Source: Bacteroidota bacterium
Lineage (GTDB): Bacteria; Bacteroidota; Ignavibacteria; UBA10030; SZUA-254
Length of the DNA: 12,386 nucleotides
Assembly (NCBI GenBank): GCA_004322375.1
Contig: SCUC01000229.1
Span: 1-12,386, forward strand
Direction of reading: 5' to 3'
Part shown: positions 6,686-12,386 of the stretch, one piece after another
Position numbering within the stretch: position 1 is the first letter of the stretch
How the letters are laid out: every line of letters begins with the position of its first letter
Notes under the pieces: model-generated
The model's database searches: none
Told to the model about the DNA's origin: nothing
What the model saw: the letters and a program-made list of their open reading frames with translations, nothing else
Made by a program: the position numbers and the translations under genes

Positions 6686-9229
6686 TCACTTCATCAACAT
6701 CATCTTCTTCGCCTCCACCCGTTCACCAACCCGCAACTCATAGATATACGCGCCGGTAGCAACTTCTTTCGTATTGTTATCCTTCCCGTCCCAACGGAAA
6801 ACATACGTTCCGCCCGGCACTGTATTTTTAAATAGAGTACGAATCAACTGACCGTTCATGCTGTAAATCGCAAGCTCTACGTCGTTCACCTTCGCAGCTA
6901 ACGGGATTTTGAATCCGATAAGGGTTCCCGCGTTGAACGGGTTGGGATAGTTCTGCTCAAGGGTAAATGTTTCAGGCAGGCTTGCGGGCGGCTTCACTCC
7001 CGCAGGCGACATAAATAAATTCGTTCCGCTCCCCTTTACATTGCCGTTGCTATCGGCAAGATAGAGATTGACGAACGAAGGCCGCGTCGAGGAGAACAGA
7101 TACGTGTTTTTCCATTCTTCATCTGAAAGGCGAAGAAAATTCTCCGTCATAAATTCTCTATAGCTCATCGTTGCGCCTACATACGCGATATCCTGTCCCG
7201 AAGGATGGCGCGCGACAAACACGCCAAGGTTAATCGGTCCCGTTCCGGCATGTTTTACCCAGCCTACCATGTTTCCAAATTCATCCGTGGGGGTTGTGTG
7301 AATATCGGCGACGAGGTAATCTTTTTTGAAAAAGCTTTCGTCCCCCGTATAGTACAGCTTGTAATACCATCCTGTATATTCAGGACCACAAACACCAGCC
7401 AGATAGAGCATCTTCTTTAAAAATTTCCCCTCATCTTCCGATAGTGCAACACCATGAATCTCCTTTTCAGCAATCGTGCCCAACATCCCTGCTGTTGTTT
7501 TTAATTCTCTAAAATAATTAACAACCCTCGATTTAAAATACGACGACGTAAACGGCATCTGTTGAAAATACTGTTCTGCAATTCTTGCGAACATTTTTAC
7601 CGCCTCATAAAACGCCGGTACGGGTTCAACATATCCATACGGATATGAACATTCAATTCCACCTGTATATGATTGCTTTGCATATAATAGGTTATCATGT
7701 CGCAACTCTGTCCACGATGAAAGTTGTGTATTCATTTTTTCCTGCCACCACGCCGCCGTTTGCATAAACGCAGGCAGGCTGTCGCGCACGGGCGGAGGGT
7801 TCATCGCCCTGATGCAGTTCAGCCAGAGATTGAACAGGCTGCTTTGCCAAAACGTGCTGTCATACGCGTCAACGAGATAGCGCGCAGCCGAAAGATTGCT
7901 TCCGTAATGGTACGTAACGAGCTCCGATTGCAGCAACTGCGCCGCGGCGTCATTCCCCAACGCGAAAAGCACGTCCAGCGTAGAAGGGAGCAGTCTTGTA
8001 ATTCTCGTCCCCTGATACACAATTTTGTCATAGACGACCTGACCGGTGATATACGAATCAATGATGAATCTTTGCCCGAACAGCATAAACGCTGATGCAG
8101 GACGAATGCTATCGGGATTCATCGGGTCGTTAAACAAAATCTGTGAGAGAATACGCTGGAAGGCATACGATTTTGTAATAAGTGTATCCTGAAATTCCTT
8201 GACAAGGTTCGTATCGAGAAGCTCATCGGCAGAAGGTATAGCAACCGCGGATAGAAGCTGCTGCATGTTCGGCAGCGTAACGTTATCGGACTCTCCGACA
8301 AAAAATTGAATGATACTGTCTATCTGCGCATACAACGGAAACGCGTTTGCCCGCGCTGCCGCTTCGACAAGGAGCGCAGCGTCAATAATCTGCCTCTGCA
8401 CGTCTTCTGGAGTTGGCTTAGGACCGAGCGTTTCAGGAGGGATAAGATAAATTTCCGTTCTTCCTAACCACATCATCGCTTTGAAATACCGCGCCAGTTC
8501 AGGATATGATGCGTCGGTGTAATGTCCCCGCACCTTAAATTGGCTGAAGTCAATTGTTCTCTCTTCCGAAGCGAACAACGGGTAATCAACAACGTTCTCA
8601 TCCCGGATTAAATCCAATACTGTTGATAGCTCCGCGCTGTTATCAGAATAGTACGGCTGGGCATTTCCGCGTAACAGGCTCTTTGCAATAGTAAGATAGA
8701 CATCCACGTCCTTGAGCTTCTGTTCCATTGAAGCGTTCCCTCCATACACGGAATCGAGTGTCTGAACCTGCACGTGAAGCTCCTCCAACAGCGAATCGAG
8801 CTTTGGTATCAACACGGAGATTTCTACTTGCTTCAATATCGCATCGTAGGAGGCATGGAGCGCGTGAAGCAGCGCATCAGTGGTTACGAATACCGGTAGG
8901 TCTTTGTGCCAGATATCGAGGTACGCCTGCGCAAATGTGCTGCACGCTCGGCTCTCGGTGACCATAAAGCCATGCTCGCGTATTAATGTTTGTTCATCGC
9001 TCGTGAGATTATATTTGAGCGTGATGCTATCCAGATAGAGCGGGTTTGTAGATACAACCGGTGTTTTCGATAAGAACGTTCCTGCAGGATGGAGAGCAAA
9101 TACCTCCCCGGTCGTCATATCCTGATGTGATTGCAAAAATTGCTTGTATGCCTCGATGGTAAACGGCTCTGTTTGTCCGAATGAGAATGCCGCTATTAAA
9201 AGCAGTACAATAACAGATAAAGTTTTCAT
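6686..9229 (-). CDS. Secreted DUF3160 protein with T9SS sorting domain
   Basis: The 847-residue protein starts with a signal peptide (cleavage near SFGQ, residue 19). Residues 70-740 match the DUF3160 family as I know it: DLPVFVTTDALLHALHASYD (110-129), FMLFGQRFIIDSYI (381-394), LPSTLDVLFALGN (414-426), TELRHDNLLYAKQSY (507-521), VEPVPAFYEAV (534-544) and VADIHTTPTDE (640-650). The family is usually largely helical and exported, and its function is unknown. Residues 752-847 form the T9SS sorting domain: QNYPNPFNAGT, a FlgD-like WDGKDNNTKEVATGAYIYELR-type strand pair, and KKMMLMK. Export across the outer membrane by T9SS is inferred. The start is supported by AAAGAGG 7 nt upstream. An unrecognised lipoprotein gene ends 80 bp upstream with no visible terminator or good promoter between, so the two are probably one transcript. 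It is more GC-rich than the peptidase region. Confidence 0.9.
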   Translation of the reverse strand: MKTLSVIVLLLIAAFSFGQTEPFTIEAYKQFLQSHQDMTTGEVFALHPAGTFLSKTPVVSTNPLYLDSITLKYNLTSDEQTLIREHGFMVTESRACSTFAQAYLDIWHKDLPVFVTTDALLHALHASYDAILKQVEISVLIPKLDSLLEELHVQVQTLDSVYGGNASMEQKLKDVDVYLTIAKSLLRGNAQPYYSDNSAELSTVLDLIRDENVVDYPLFASEERTIDFSQFKVRGHYTDASYPELARYFKAMMWLGRTEIYLIPPETLGPKPTPEDVQRQIIDAALLVEAAARANAFPLYAQIDSIIQFFVGESDNVTLPNMQQLLSAVAIPSADELLDTNLVKEFQDTLITKSYAFQRILSQILFNDPMNPDSIRPASAFMLFGQRFIIDSYITGQVVYDKIVYQGTRITRLLPSTLDVLFALGNDAAAQLLQSELVTYHYGSNLSAARYLVDAYDSTFWQSSLFNLWLNCIRAMNPPPVRDSLPAFMQTAAWWQEKMNTQLSSWTELRHDNLLYAKQSYTGGIECSYPYGYVEPVPAFYEAVKMFARIAEQYFQQMPFTSSYFKSRVVNYFRELKTTAGMLGTIAEKEIHGVALSEDEGKFLKKMLYLAGVCGPEYTGWYYKLYYTGDESFFKKDYLVADIHTTPTDEFGNMVGWVKHAGTGPINLGVFVARHPSGQDIAYVGATMSYREFMTENFLRLSDEEWKNTYLFSSTRPSFVNLYLADSNGNVKGSGTNLFMSPAGVKPPASLPETFTLEQNYPNPFNAGTLIGFKIPLAAKVNDVELAIYSMNGQLIRTLFKNTVPGGTYVFRWDGKDNNTKEVATGAYIYELRVGERVEAKKMMLMK

Positions 9230-9236
9230 GGTGGAG

Positions 9237-9243
9237 CCTCTTT
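9237..9243 (-). promoter_or_regulatory. Shine-Dalgarno of the DUF3160 gene
   Basis: AAAGAGG on the minus strand lies 7 nt before the ATG at 9229. This is near-ideal spacing and gives a complete signal peptide. Confidence 0.65.
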
Positions 9244-9309
9244 GTTGTGGTAAAAGAATATTTTATGTCATACTGTTCGTGTTGAATTTGTTATAAAAAG
9301 AACTGTCTA

Positions 9310-10089
9310 TTATTCTTGATCGTTTGCTGCGGGCAATGTGTAACTTTTAAATGTCTCCAACGGAATTTCCATCGTAATTCCCCCATCCAATTCATTGATG
9401 GTAAGGTAGATTCGCTTTGACCCATCAAAAAAGTTCTTCTCTCCCTGGCGTAAGGAAAATAATAATAATAGCTGCTCTCGCTTAAAAAATACTTTCCCTC
9501 TTTTTCCGTACACACCGCGCGGCTGGAGCAGTTCATCTTTTTCGTTTTTCAGGAAAATTTGCTTCTCGAGGTCTGTGATTTCGGGTGTGTAACAAGGATA
9601 ATCACCTACATTCATCAGCTGTCTCATCTTCGGAATTTTTTCTTTTCCGATAGGAACCATAACAATAGGCGGAGTACACGGATACGTTTTGTTTTCGAGA
9701 GAAAGGAGTATCAACAATGAATCTATTTGCGCCTCGTCGCGGTAGTAATTTCCCCTTGCATCGAAGGTATACCCTGTTTTTGTGTCATAGTAGATGCCTA
9801 AATCTTCCAGCAGGCGGTCTTCAACAAGCGAGTGATATGCTGCCGCGGATAGCCGCTGCCTCTCCTGCTGAAGGCGGGTGAACGCAGTTACAACAAGGGG
9901 AGAAAACGGCGTTACGATGACGCGAACCCGCGCGTCATCGTTGGCGAAGTTATTACTCGTCGCCATGGACATTATCGTCAGGCAATCCGGCGCTGACCAC
10001 TCGGAGACTGGCTTCTTCACAATCGTGTCAAACTCGTGATGGACACAGCCGGTAATTGTTATCAATACCAGAATAGCTACATACTTCAT
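9310..10089 (-). CDS. Lipoprotein of unknown function
   Basis: I do not recognise this family. The chosen ATG at 10089 gives 259 residues beginning MKYVAILVLITITGC, a textbook lipoprotein signal with ITGC lipobox (Cys15). TGGAG lies 4 nt upstream. A GTG 42 bp further upstream would put 14 polar residues ahead of the signal and is rejected. The mature protein is mixed alpha/beta. It has a probable helix at 71-100 (LQQERQRL...EDRLLEDLGIYYD), four cysteines including the lipidated one, with C138 and C166 in similar YPC contexts (TYPCTPP, DYPCYTP), and a C-terminal half rich in strands and basic residues (RGVYGKRGKVFFKREQ, 191-206). It should sit in the periplasm or outer membrane facing inward. 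It precedes the DUF3160 gene by 80 bp and probably shares its transcript, suggesting a linked envelope role. Its leader contains a possible pseudoknot. Confidence 0.85.
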   Translation of the reverse strand: MKYVAILVLITITGCVHHEFDTIVKKPVSEWSAPDCLTIMSMATSNNFANDDARVRVIVTPFSPLVVTAFTRLQQERQRLSAAAYHSLVEDRLLEDLGIYYDTKTGYTFDARGNYYRDEAQIDSLLILLSLENKTYPCTPPIVMVPIGKEKIPKMRQLMNVGDYPCYTPEITDLEKQIFLKNEKDELLQPRGVYGKRGKVFFKREQLLLLFSLRQGEKNFFDGSKRIYLTINELDGGITMEIPLETFKSYTLPAANDQE

Positions 10090-10093
10090 ACTG

Positions 10094-10097
10094 CTCC
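10094..10097 (-). promoter_or_regulatory. Shine-Dalgarno deciding the lipoprotein start
   Basis: GGAG on the minus strand lies 4 nt before the ATG at 10089. The alternative GTG at 10131 has no such sequence. The site lies 11 nt downstream of the last arm of the leader's inverted repeats, so folding of the leader could affect its use. Confidence 0.6.
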
Positions 10098-10108
10098 ATT
10101 GAAGTGCT

Positions 10109-10161
10109 CTGCGGTTTATTCGTTCAACCACGCGCGAGAGAAACCGCAGCCCGTTCGCGCG
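10109..10161 (-). promoter_or_regulatory. Candidate H-type pseudoknot in the leader of the unknown lipoprotein gene
   Basis: In transcript order the leader reads stem-1 arm CGCGCGA (10161-10155), 5 nt, stem-2 arm CTGCGGTTT (10149-10141), 3 nt, stem-1 arm TCGCGCG (10137-10131), 13 nt, stem-2 arm AAACCGCAG (10117-10109). Both stems (7 and 9 bp) are perfect Watson-Crick, and their arms interleave, so they form either a pseudoknot or two alternative hairpins. The loop lengths would allow a pseudoknot. It sits between the predicted transcription start and the ribosome binding site. It matches no riboswitch consensus I can recall. Confidence 0.45.
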
Positions 10162-10181
10162 GATGTATATACTATGCTATA

Positions 10182-10212
10182 CAAATGTACAAAGAAAATT
10201 AGCTGTTGTCAA
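10182..10212 (-). promoter_or_regulatory. Promoter of the lipoprotein-DUF3160 unit
   Basis: On the minus strand TTGACA (10207-10212) and TACATTTG (10182-10189) are separated by exactly 17 nt. The -35 is a perfect sigma-70 consensus, and the -10 matches all defined positions of the Bacteroidota-type TAnnTTTG. The predicted start near 10175 gives a leader of roughly 85 nt to the ATG at 10089. Confidence 0.7.
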
Positions 10213-10225
10213 GCAAGATCTTGCT
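10212..10225. promoter_or_regulatory. 14-bp perfect palindrome next to the -35 box, possible operator
   Basis: AGCAAGATCTTGCT is a perfect dyad overlapping the last base of the TTGACA box on its upstream side. This is where activators, or repressors that occlude the -35, often bind as dimers. GCTG/CAGC arms (10202-10205, 10231-10234) could extend it as an imperfect hairpin, but no T-tract follows, so it is not a standard terminator of the 58-residue gene. Confidence 0.45.
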
Positions 10226-10254
10226 CAAACCAGCAGCATAATATTCATATGCAA

Positions 10255-10431
10255 TTATGCCGGCTTTTTGTCGTATTCAGCGACAAAGTCTTTGATATGT
10301 TGGATATTCTCGATAATGAGCTTTGCTTTGCCCACTCCAAACGAAAATGGGAACTTTGACCCCGGATTGAGAACTAAGACCTTATTTCCTTTGAATTCTT
10401 CAACTACCGGCTGCGGTTTTTGCTCGTCCAT
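10255..10431 (-). CDS. Small conserved-looking cytoplasmic protein, 58 residues
   Basis: An ATG at 10431 with AGGAAG 7 nt upstream (10439-10444) opens a frame ending at TAA 10255-10257. The product is 58 residues: an acidic/polar start (MDEQKPQPVVEE), then FKGNKVLVLNPGSKFPFSFG, VGKAKLIIENIQHIKDFVAE and a short basic tail. There is no signal peptide or membrane segment. The central VLVLNP...PFSFG...KAKLI(I/L)EN pattern resembles a small hypothetical family I recall from Chlorobiota-like genomes, without known function. A compact fold of two strands and one helix is likely. The good ribosome site, folded-protein composition and placement between two promoters support it over the overlapping plus-strand frames. 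It is transcribed divergently from the TPR gene 115 bp away. I see no convincing promoter for it. Confidence 0.8.
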   Translation of the reverse strand: MDEQKPQPVVEEFKGNKVLVLNPGSKFPFSFGVGKAKLIIENIQHIKDFVAEYDKKPA

Positions 10432-10489
10432 GATTGTACTTCCTGAATAATAGTGAATGATGTTCTAAAGAAATAACTTACGAAAAGTT

Positions 10490-10521
10490 TTTGTGAAAAT
10501 GTAATTTCAATCTTATTTTTT
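10490..10521 (+). promoter_or_regulatory. Promoter candidate for the TPR-TonB_C gene
   Basis: TTGTGA (10491-10496) is followed after 17 nt by TATTTTTT (10514-10521). This is the same TTGnnA-N17-TAnnTTT layout as before the two lipoprotein genes. Transcription would start near 10528, leaving a very short leader before AAGGAG at 10535-10540. Confidence 0.45.
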
Positions 10522-10546
10522 CTATATTCTACAAAAGGAGTTATTT

Positions 10547-11965
10547 ATGAACATACGTTTATCGAATCATCTGCTCGTTCAATTGTTGTTTGTTGCATTA
10601 TCAGGGATTCTTTCTGTCAGAGCGCAAACCGCAACAGAAATTCAGAATGTTAAAGAACTAATTGCCGGCAGGCATTATGACAACGCGCTTTCCGTGTTGG
10701 AGCATCTTACGGATCAATATTCCGAATCATCGGAATTATTCCGTTTGAAGGGCGTTGTCCTGCATATCAAGGGAAAGTTGGAAGATGCGATAGACGCATT
10801 CGATGAGGTTATTGATATTGAAGATTGCGATACATGTTGGGCGATGGAGGATAGCATCGGATTACTCTCGTTGGAACTTTCTAACCTTAGAGACGCTGAA
10901 AAGTATTTTAGAAAAGCAGATAGAAAAGGAAGCCCGGATGCTGCATATCACCTTATGCTCGTAGAACTATATAAAGGCAACGAGGAGTTAAAAAAATCTA
11001 GATACAATGACGCTCTTTCCCTCTACAAGAAAGCTCTTGAAATCAAAGAAGATACGTTGGCAGAAAATTATATCTTGCTAGCTCTTTGGATGAAAAACGA
11101 CACAGCCGCTGTCAGAATTCTTGCTGATTCGCTCCGGAAAAAATTACCTGCTTATCATGGCGCTAAATACTACCGCGCTTCCTTGATTTCGGAGGCAGCG
11201 TCGAAAAACATGGACGAACAGAATTACGCTCAGGCAATAGAACTCTACAAACAAGCAAATGAAATTGACACAGATACGACAGCGTTATCAATGAGGCTAG
11301 CTTCCTGCTATGAACGTATGAATGATACCGGTCGGGCGATGTATTACTATATGTCTGCATTATCAGATAGTAAATCGTTTGCGGCGGCTTCGCGGGGATT
11401 GGCTAGAATGTATAGCAAAGAACGTCAAATCGAGAAAGCAATAGAATGCCTCCAGCAAGCCCTCAACATAGACGCCAATAGCATACGCATATGGAGTGAA
11501 TTGGCCGAACTCTACAAAAAAGCTGGCAAAACAGATGAGTATTCTGAATGTGTAAAAATCAAAACCAAGCTAAACGATCCCTCCCTCAAAGAAGATTCAG
11601 CGCAATGGAAGCATAATTATGAGTTGATAGATAGAGTTGTTCTGCCCTGGTTGACAGGGAATCCTTTTGCACTTGATGAAAGCAATGAATCCGTTGTAAG
11701 AATACAACCAATACCTACAAAACAAATACCCCCGGAGTACCCCGAACAGGCAAAAAATTCCCGTGTTCAGGGCATGGTATGGGTTAAATGTCTTATCAGG
11801 AAAAACGGGGACGTCGAGGAGGTTGAAATTATGAAAAGCGATTCCGACATGCTTAATGATGTCGCCTTAAGCGCTGCAAAACAATGGAAATTTCAACCTG
11901 CGGTTATGGATGGTAGACCGGTGGCTGTTTGGGGAGCGATACCCTTCCGCTTTAGTTTACGGTAG
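10547..11965 (+). CDS. Secreted TPR protein with C-terminal TonB domain
   Basis: The 472-residue protein has a signal peptide (cleavage likely after VRA, residue 26). Helical TPR-like repeats run from about 30 to 340; the clearest are GRHYDNALSVLEHLTDQY (41-58), GKLEDAIDAFDEVIDIE (76-92), QNYAQAIELYKQANEID (225-241) and RQIEKAIECLQQALNID (293-309). A CDTC motif (94-97) sits between repeats. Residues 395-471 form a TonB C-terminal domain: PPEYPEQAK, VQGMVWVKCLIRKNGDVEEV, AAKQWKFQPA, GRPVAVWG. In true TonB this domain contacts the plug of outer-membrane receptors, and TonB is anchored in the inner membrane by an N-terminal helix with a proline-rich spacer. Here TPRs replace the spacer and the N-terminus looks cleavable. 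A periplasmic scaffold that docks to receptors or partner proteins is a reasonable inference; energy transduction is unproven, and no exbB/exbD genes are nearby. Start fixed by AAGGAG 6 nt upstream. Confidence 0.9.
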   Translation: MNIRLSNHLLVQLLFVALSGILSVRAQTATEIQNVKELIAGRHYDNALSVLEHLTDQYSESSELFRLKGVVLHIKGKLEDAIDAFDEVIDIEDCDTCWAMEDSIGLLSLELSNLRDAEKYFRKADRKGSPDAAYHLMLVELYKGNEELKKSRYNDALSLYKKALEIKEDTLAENYILLALWMKNDTAAVRILADSLRKKLPAYHGAKYYRASLISEAASKNMDEQNYAQAIELYKQANEIDTDTTALSMRLASCYERMNDTGRAMYYYMSALSDSKSFAAASRGLARMYSKERQIEKAIECLQQALNIDANSIRIWSELAELYKKAGKTDEYSECVKIKTKLNDPSLKEDSAQWKHNYELIDRVVLPWLTGNPFALDESNESVVRIQPIPTKQIPPEYPEQAKNSRVQGMVWVKCLIRKNGDVEEVEIMKSDSDMLNDVALSAAKQWKFQPAVMDGRPVAVWGAIPFRFSLR

Positions 11966-12034
11966 CATCTGAAATTACACAACGCATTACCATACCTAAT
12001 ATTTTTAGATTTTCCTCTGAACTCAACCCCCTCA

Positions 12035-12205
12035 ATGGGGCTGTCTCAAAAGCACGTTTTGTCATTCCCGCGTGCCAATGGCATTCCTTCGGAAAAAGCG
12101 GGAACCCAGAAATTCGTTCAAAATTGAAGAATGCTGATTGGATACTCTACGAGCTGTAAGCCTGCCTTCGCAGGTATGACAATACAACTTTTGAGACAGC
12201 CCCAT
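12035..12205. mobile_element. 171-bp MITE-like element with 18-bp perfect terminal inverted repeats
   Basis: ATGGGGCTGTCTCAAAAG (12035-12052) is exactly mirrored by CTTTTGAGACAGCCCCAT (12188-12205). Inside, TTGTCAT-NCC-type ends again face each other (12059-12065 and 12176-12182, diverged). Smaller hairpins lie within: TTCCCGC/GCGGGAA (12065-12071, 12098-12104) and CCTGC-CTTC-GCAGG (12161-12174). There is no room for a transposase, so it would be non-autonomous and moved by a related insertion sequence. GGGGCTGTCTCAAAAG resembles terminal repeats I associate with IS1182/IS5-type elements, but I cannot confirm the family. Target duplications are not clear. Confidence 0.7.
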
Positions 12206-12219
12206 GAGCTAGCGAGGTT

Positions 12220-12238
12220 AGCCTTAATTTTTAAGGTT
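12220..12238. terminator. Possible weak bidirectional terminator
   Basis: AGCCTTAA-TTT-TTAAGGTT folds into about 8 bp with one G-U. It sits between convergent genes, 34 bp past the stop of the minus-strand partial gene. The stem is AT-rich and lacks a good T-tract on either side, so it may be chance. Confidence 0.25.
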
Positions 12239-12271
12239 TAAAAATGCCCTTGCATAACTTCATTAACTTCT

Positions 12272-12386
12272 TCATTCTTCCACAAGCTCAATATCCCCGG
12301 ATTTCGTCTCTATGATAATGCTCCCCTTCCCCGAACCGATTTTTCCCGTTGCATATTCCGAGCTTCCTCTTGATTTTTGTTTTAAG
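12272..12386 (-). CDS. C-terminal end of a DUF4097-like beta-repeat protein (partial)
   Basis: The minus strand is open from the right edge to TGA at 12272-12274, giving the last 37 residues. They end in ATGKIGSGKGSIIIETKSGD followed by IELVEE. Alternating G-x-G turns and short I/V strands closing with SGDIEL are typical of the last rungs of DUF4097/adhesin-like beta-solenoid proteins, which are often exported or near the envelope. With so little sequence the family is tentative, but reading frame, composition and a clean stop support a real gene end. It converges with the TPR gene across the MITE-like element. Confidence 0.55.
   Translation of the reverse strand, partial: LKQKSRGSSEYATGKIGSGKGSIIIETKSGDIELVEE

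Larger units (their letters stand above)
11966..12271. other. Intergenic region containing a MITE-like element
   Basis: No gene is visible between the TPR stop codon and the end of the minus-strand partial gene; the two genes converge here. The middle is occupied by the inverted-repeat element at 12035-12205. I see no clear terminator for the TPR gene ahead of the element. A weak AT-rich stem lies at 12220-12238. Confidence 0.6.

Noticed and set aside
7724..8095. 123-residue plus-strand frame, arginine-rich
   Set aside because: It is antisense to the DUF3160 gene in its most GC-rich part; the composition is typical of a shadow frame.
6686..9229. A coordinated defence, toxin or biosynthetic system around the DUF3160 gene
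   Set aside because: No nuclease, toxin, synthase, transporter or regulator is encoded nearby; the neighbours are general envelope proteins.
9291..9536. 81-residue minus-strand frame
   Set aside because: It overlaps the C-terminal part of the lipoprotein gene in another frame, which has a signal sequence and better start.
10087..10131. Longer lipoprotein start at GTG 10131
   Set aside because: It would place 14 polar residues before a clean lipoprotein signal; the ATG at 10089 has its own Shine-Dalgarno.
10109..10161. Assignment of the leader structure to a known pseudoknot riboswitch such as preQ1 or SAM-II
   Set aside because: The stem and loop sequences do not show the conserved ligand-pocket bases I know for these classes, and the downstream genes are not metabolic.
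10036..10450. Plus-strand frames of 107 and 95 residues
   Set aside because: They cross the lipoprotein start, promoter and the 58-residue gene on the opposite strand, and lack a ribosome site.
12027..12040. CCCC-CTCAAT-GGGG hairpin as terminator of the TPR gene
   Set aside because: Only four base pairs, no T-tract after it, and its right arm is the tip of the mobile-element repeat.

Overview
The window looks like chromosome from a free-living bacterium of the Fibrobacterota-Chlorobiota-Bacteroidota group, most likely an Ignavibacteria/Chlorobiota-type lineage. Two large secreted proteins end in type IX secretion (T9SS) sorting domains with a QN(H/Y)PNPFN motif and a KKM(L/M)LMK tail. Promoter candidates have a TAnnTTT-type -10 region. 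Most genes have a good Shine-Dalgarno sequence, which fits Ignavibacteria better than typical Bacteroidia.

Layout, left to right: (1) a secreted right-handed beta-helix protein on the minus strand whose C-terminus runs off the left edge; (2) a 1327-residue secreted zinc metallopeptidase with two fibronectin-III-like repeats and a T9SS sorting domain, followed by two stem-loops, one a terminator; (3) a beta-propeller lipoprotein 75 bp upstream of the peptidase and probably transcribed with it; (4) an 847-residue DUF3160 protein with a T9SS domain; (5) an unrecognised lipoprotein 80 bp upstream of it, probably in the same transcript; (6) a 58-residue cytoplasmic protein; (7) divergently, on the plus strand, a secreted TPR protein ending in a TonB C-terminal domain; (8) a 171-bp MITE-like element with perfect 18-bp terminal inverted repeats; (9) the last 37 codons of a minus-strand protein with a DUF4097-like beta-repeat end.

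The common theme is the cell envelope and exterior: nearly every recognisable product is secreted, lipidated or periplasmic. There is no phage, CRISPR, toxin-antitoxin or recognisable biosynthetic cluster, and I cannot assign one joint pathway to these genes.

The least ordinary non-coding region is 10090-10225. It holds a TTGACA-N17-TACATTTG promoter and a 14-bp perfect palindrome just upstream of the -35. Its short leader has two perfectly paired, interleaved stems (7 and 9 bp) that could form an H-type pseudoknot just before the lipoprotein's ribosome binding site. This is the best candidate in the window for an undescribed regulatory element.
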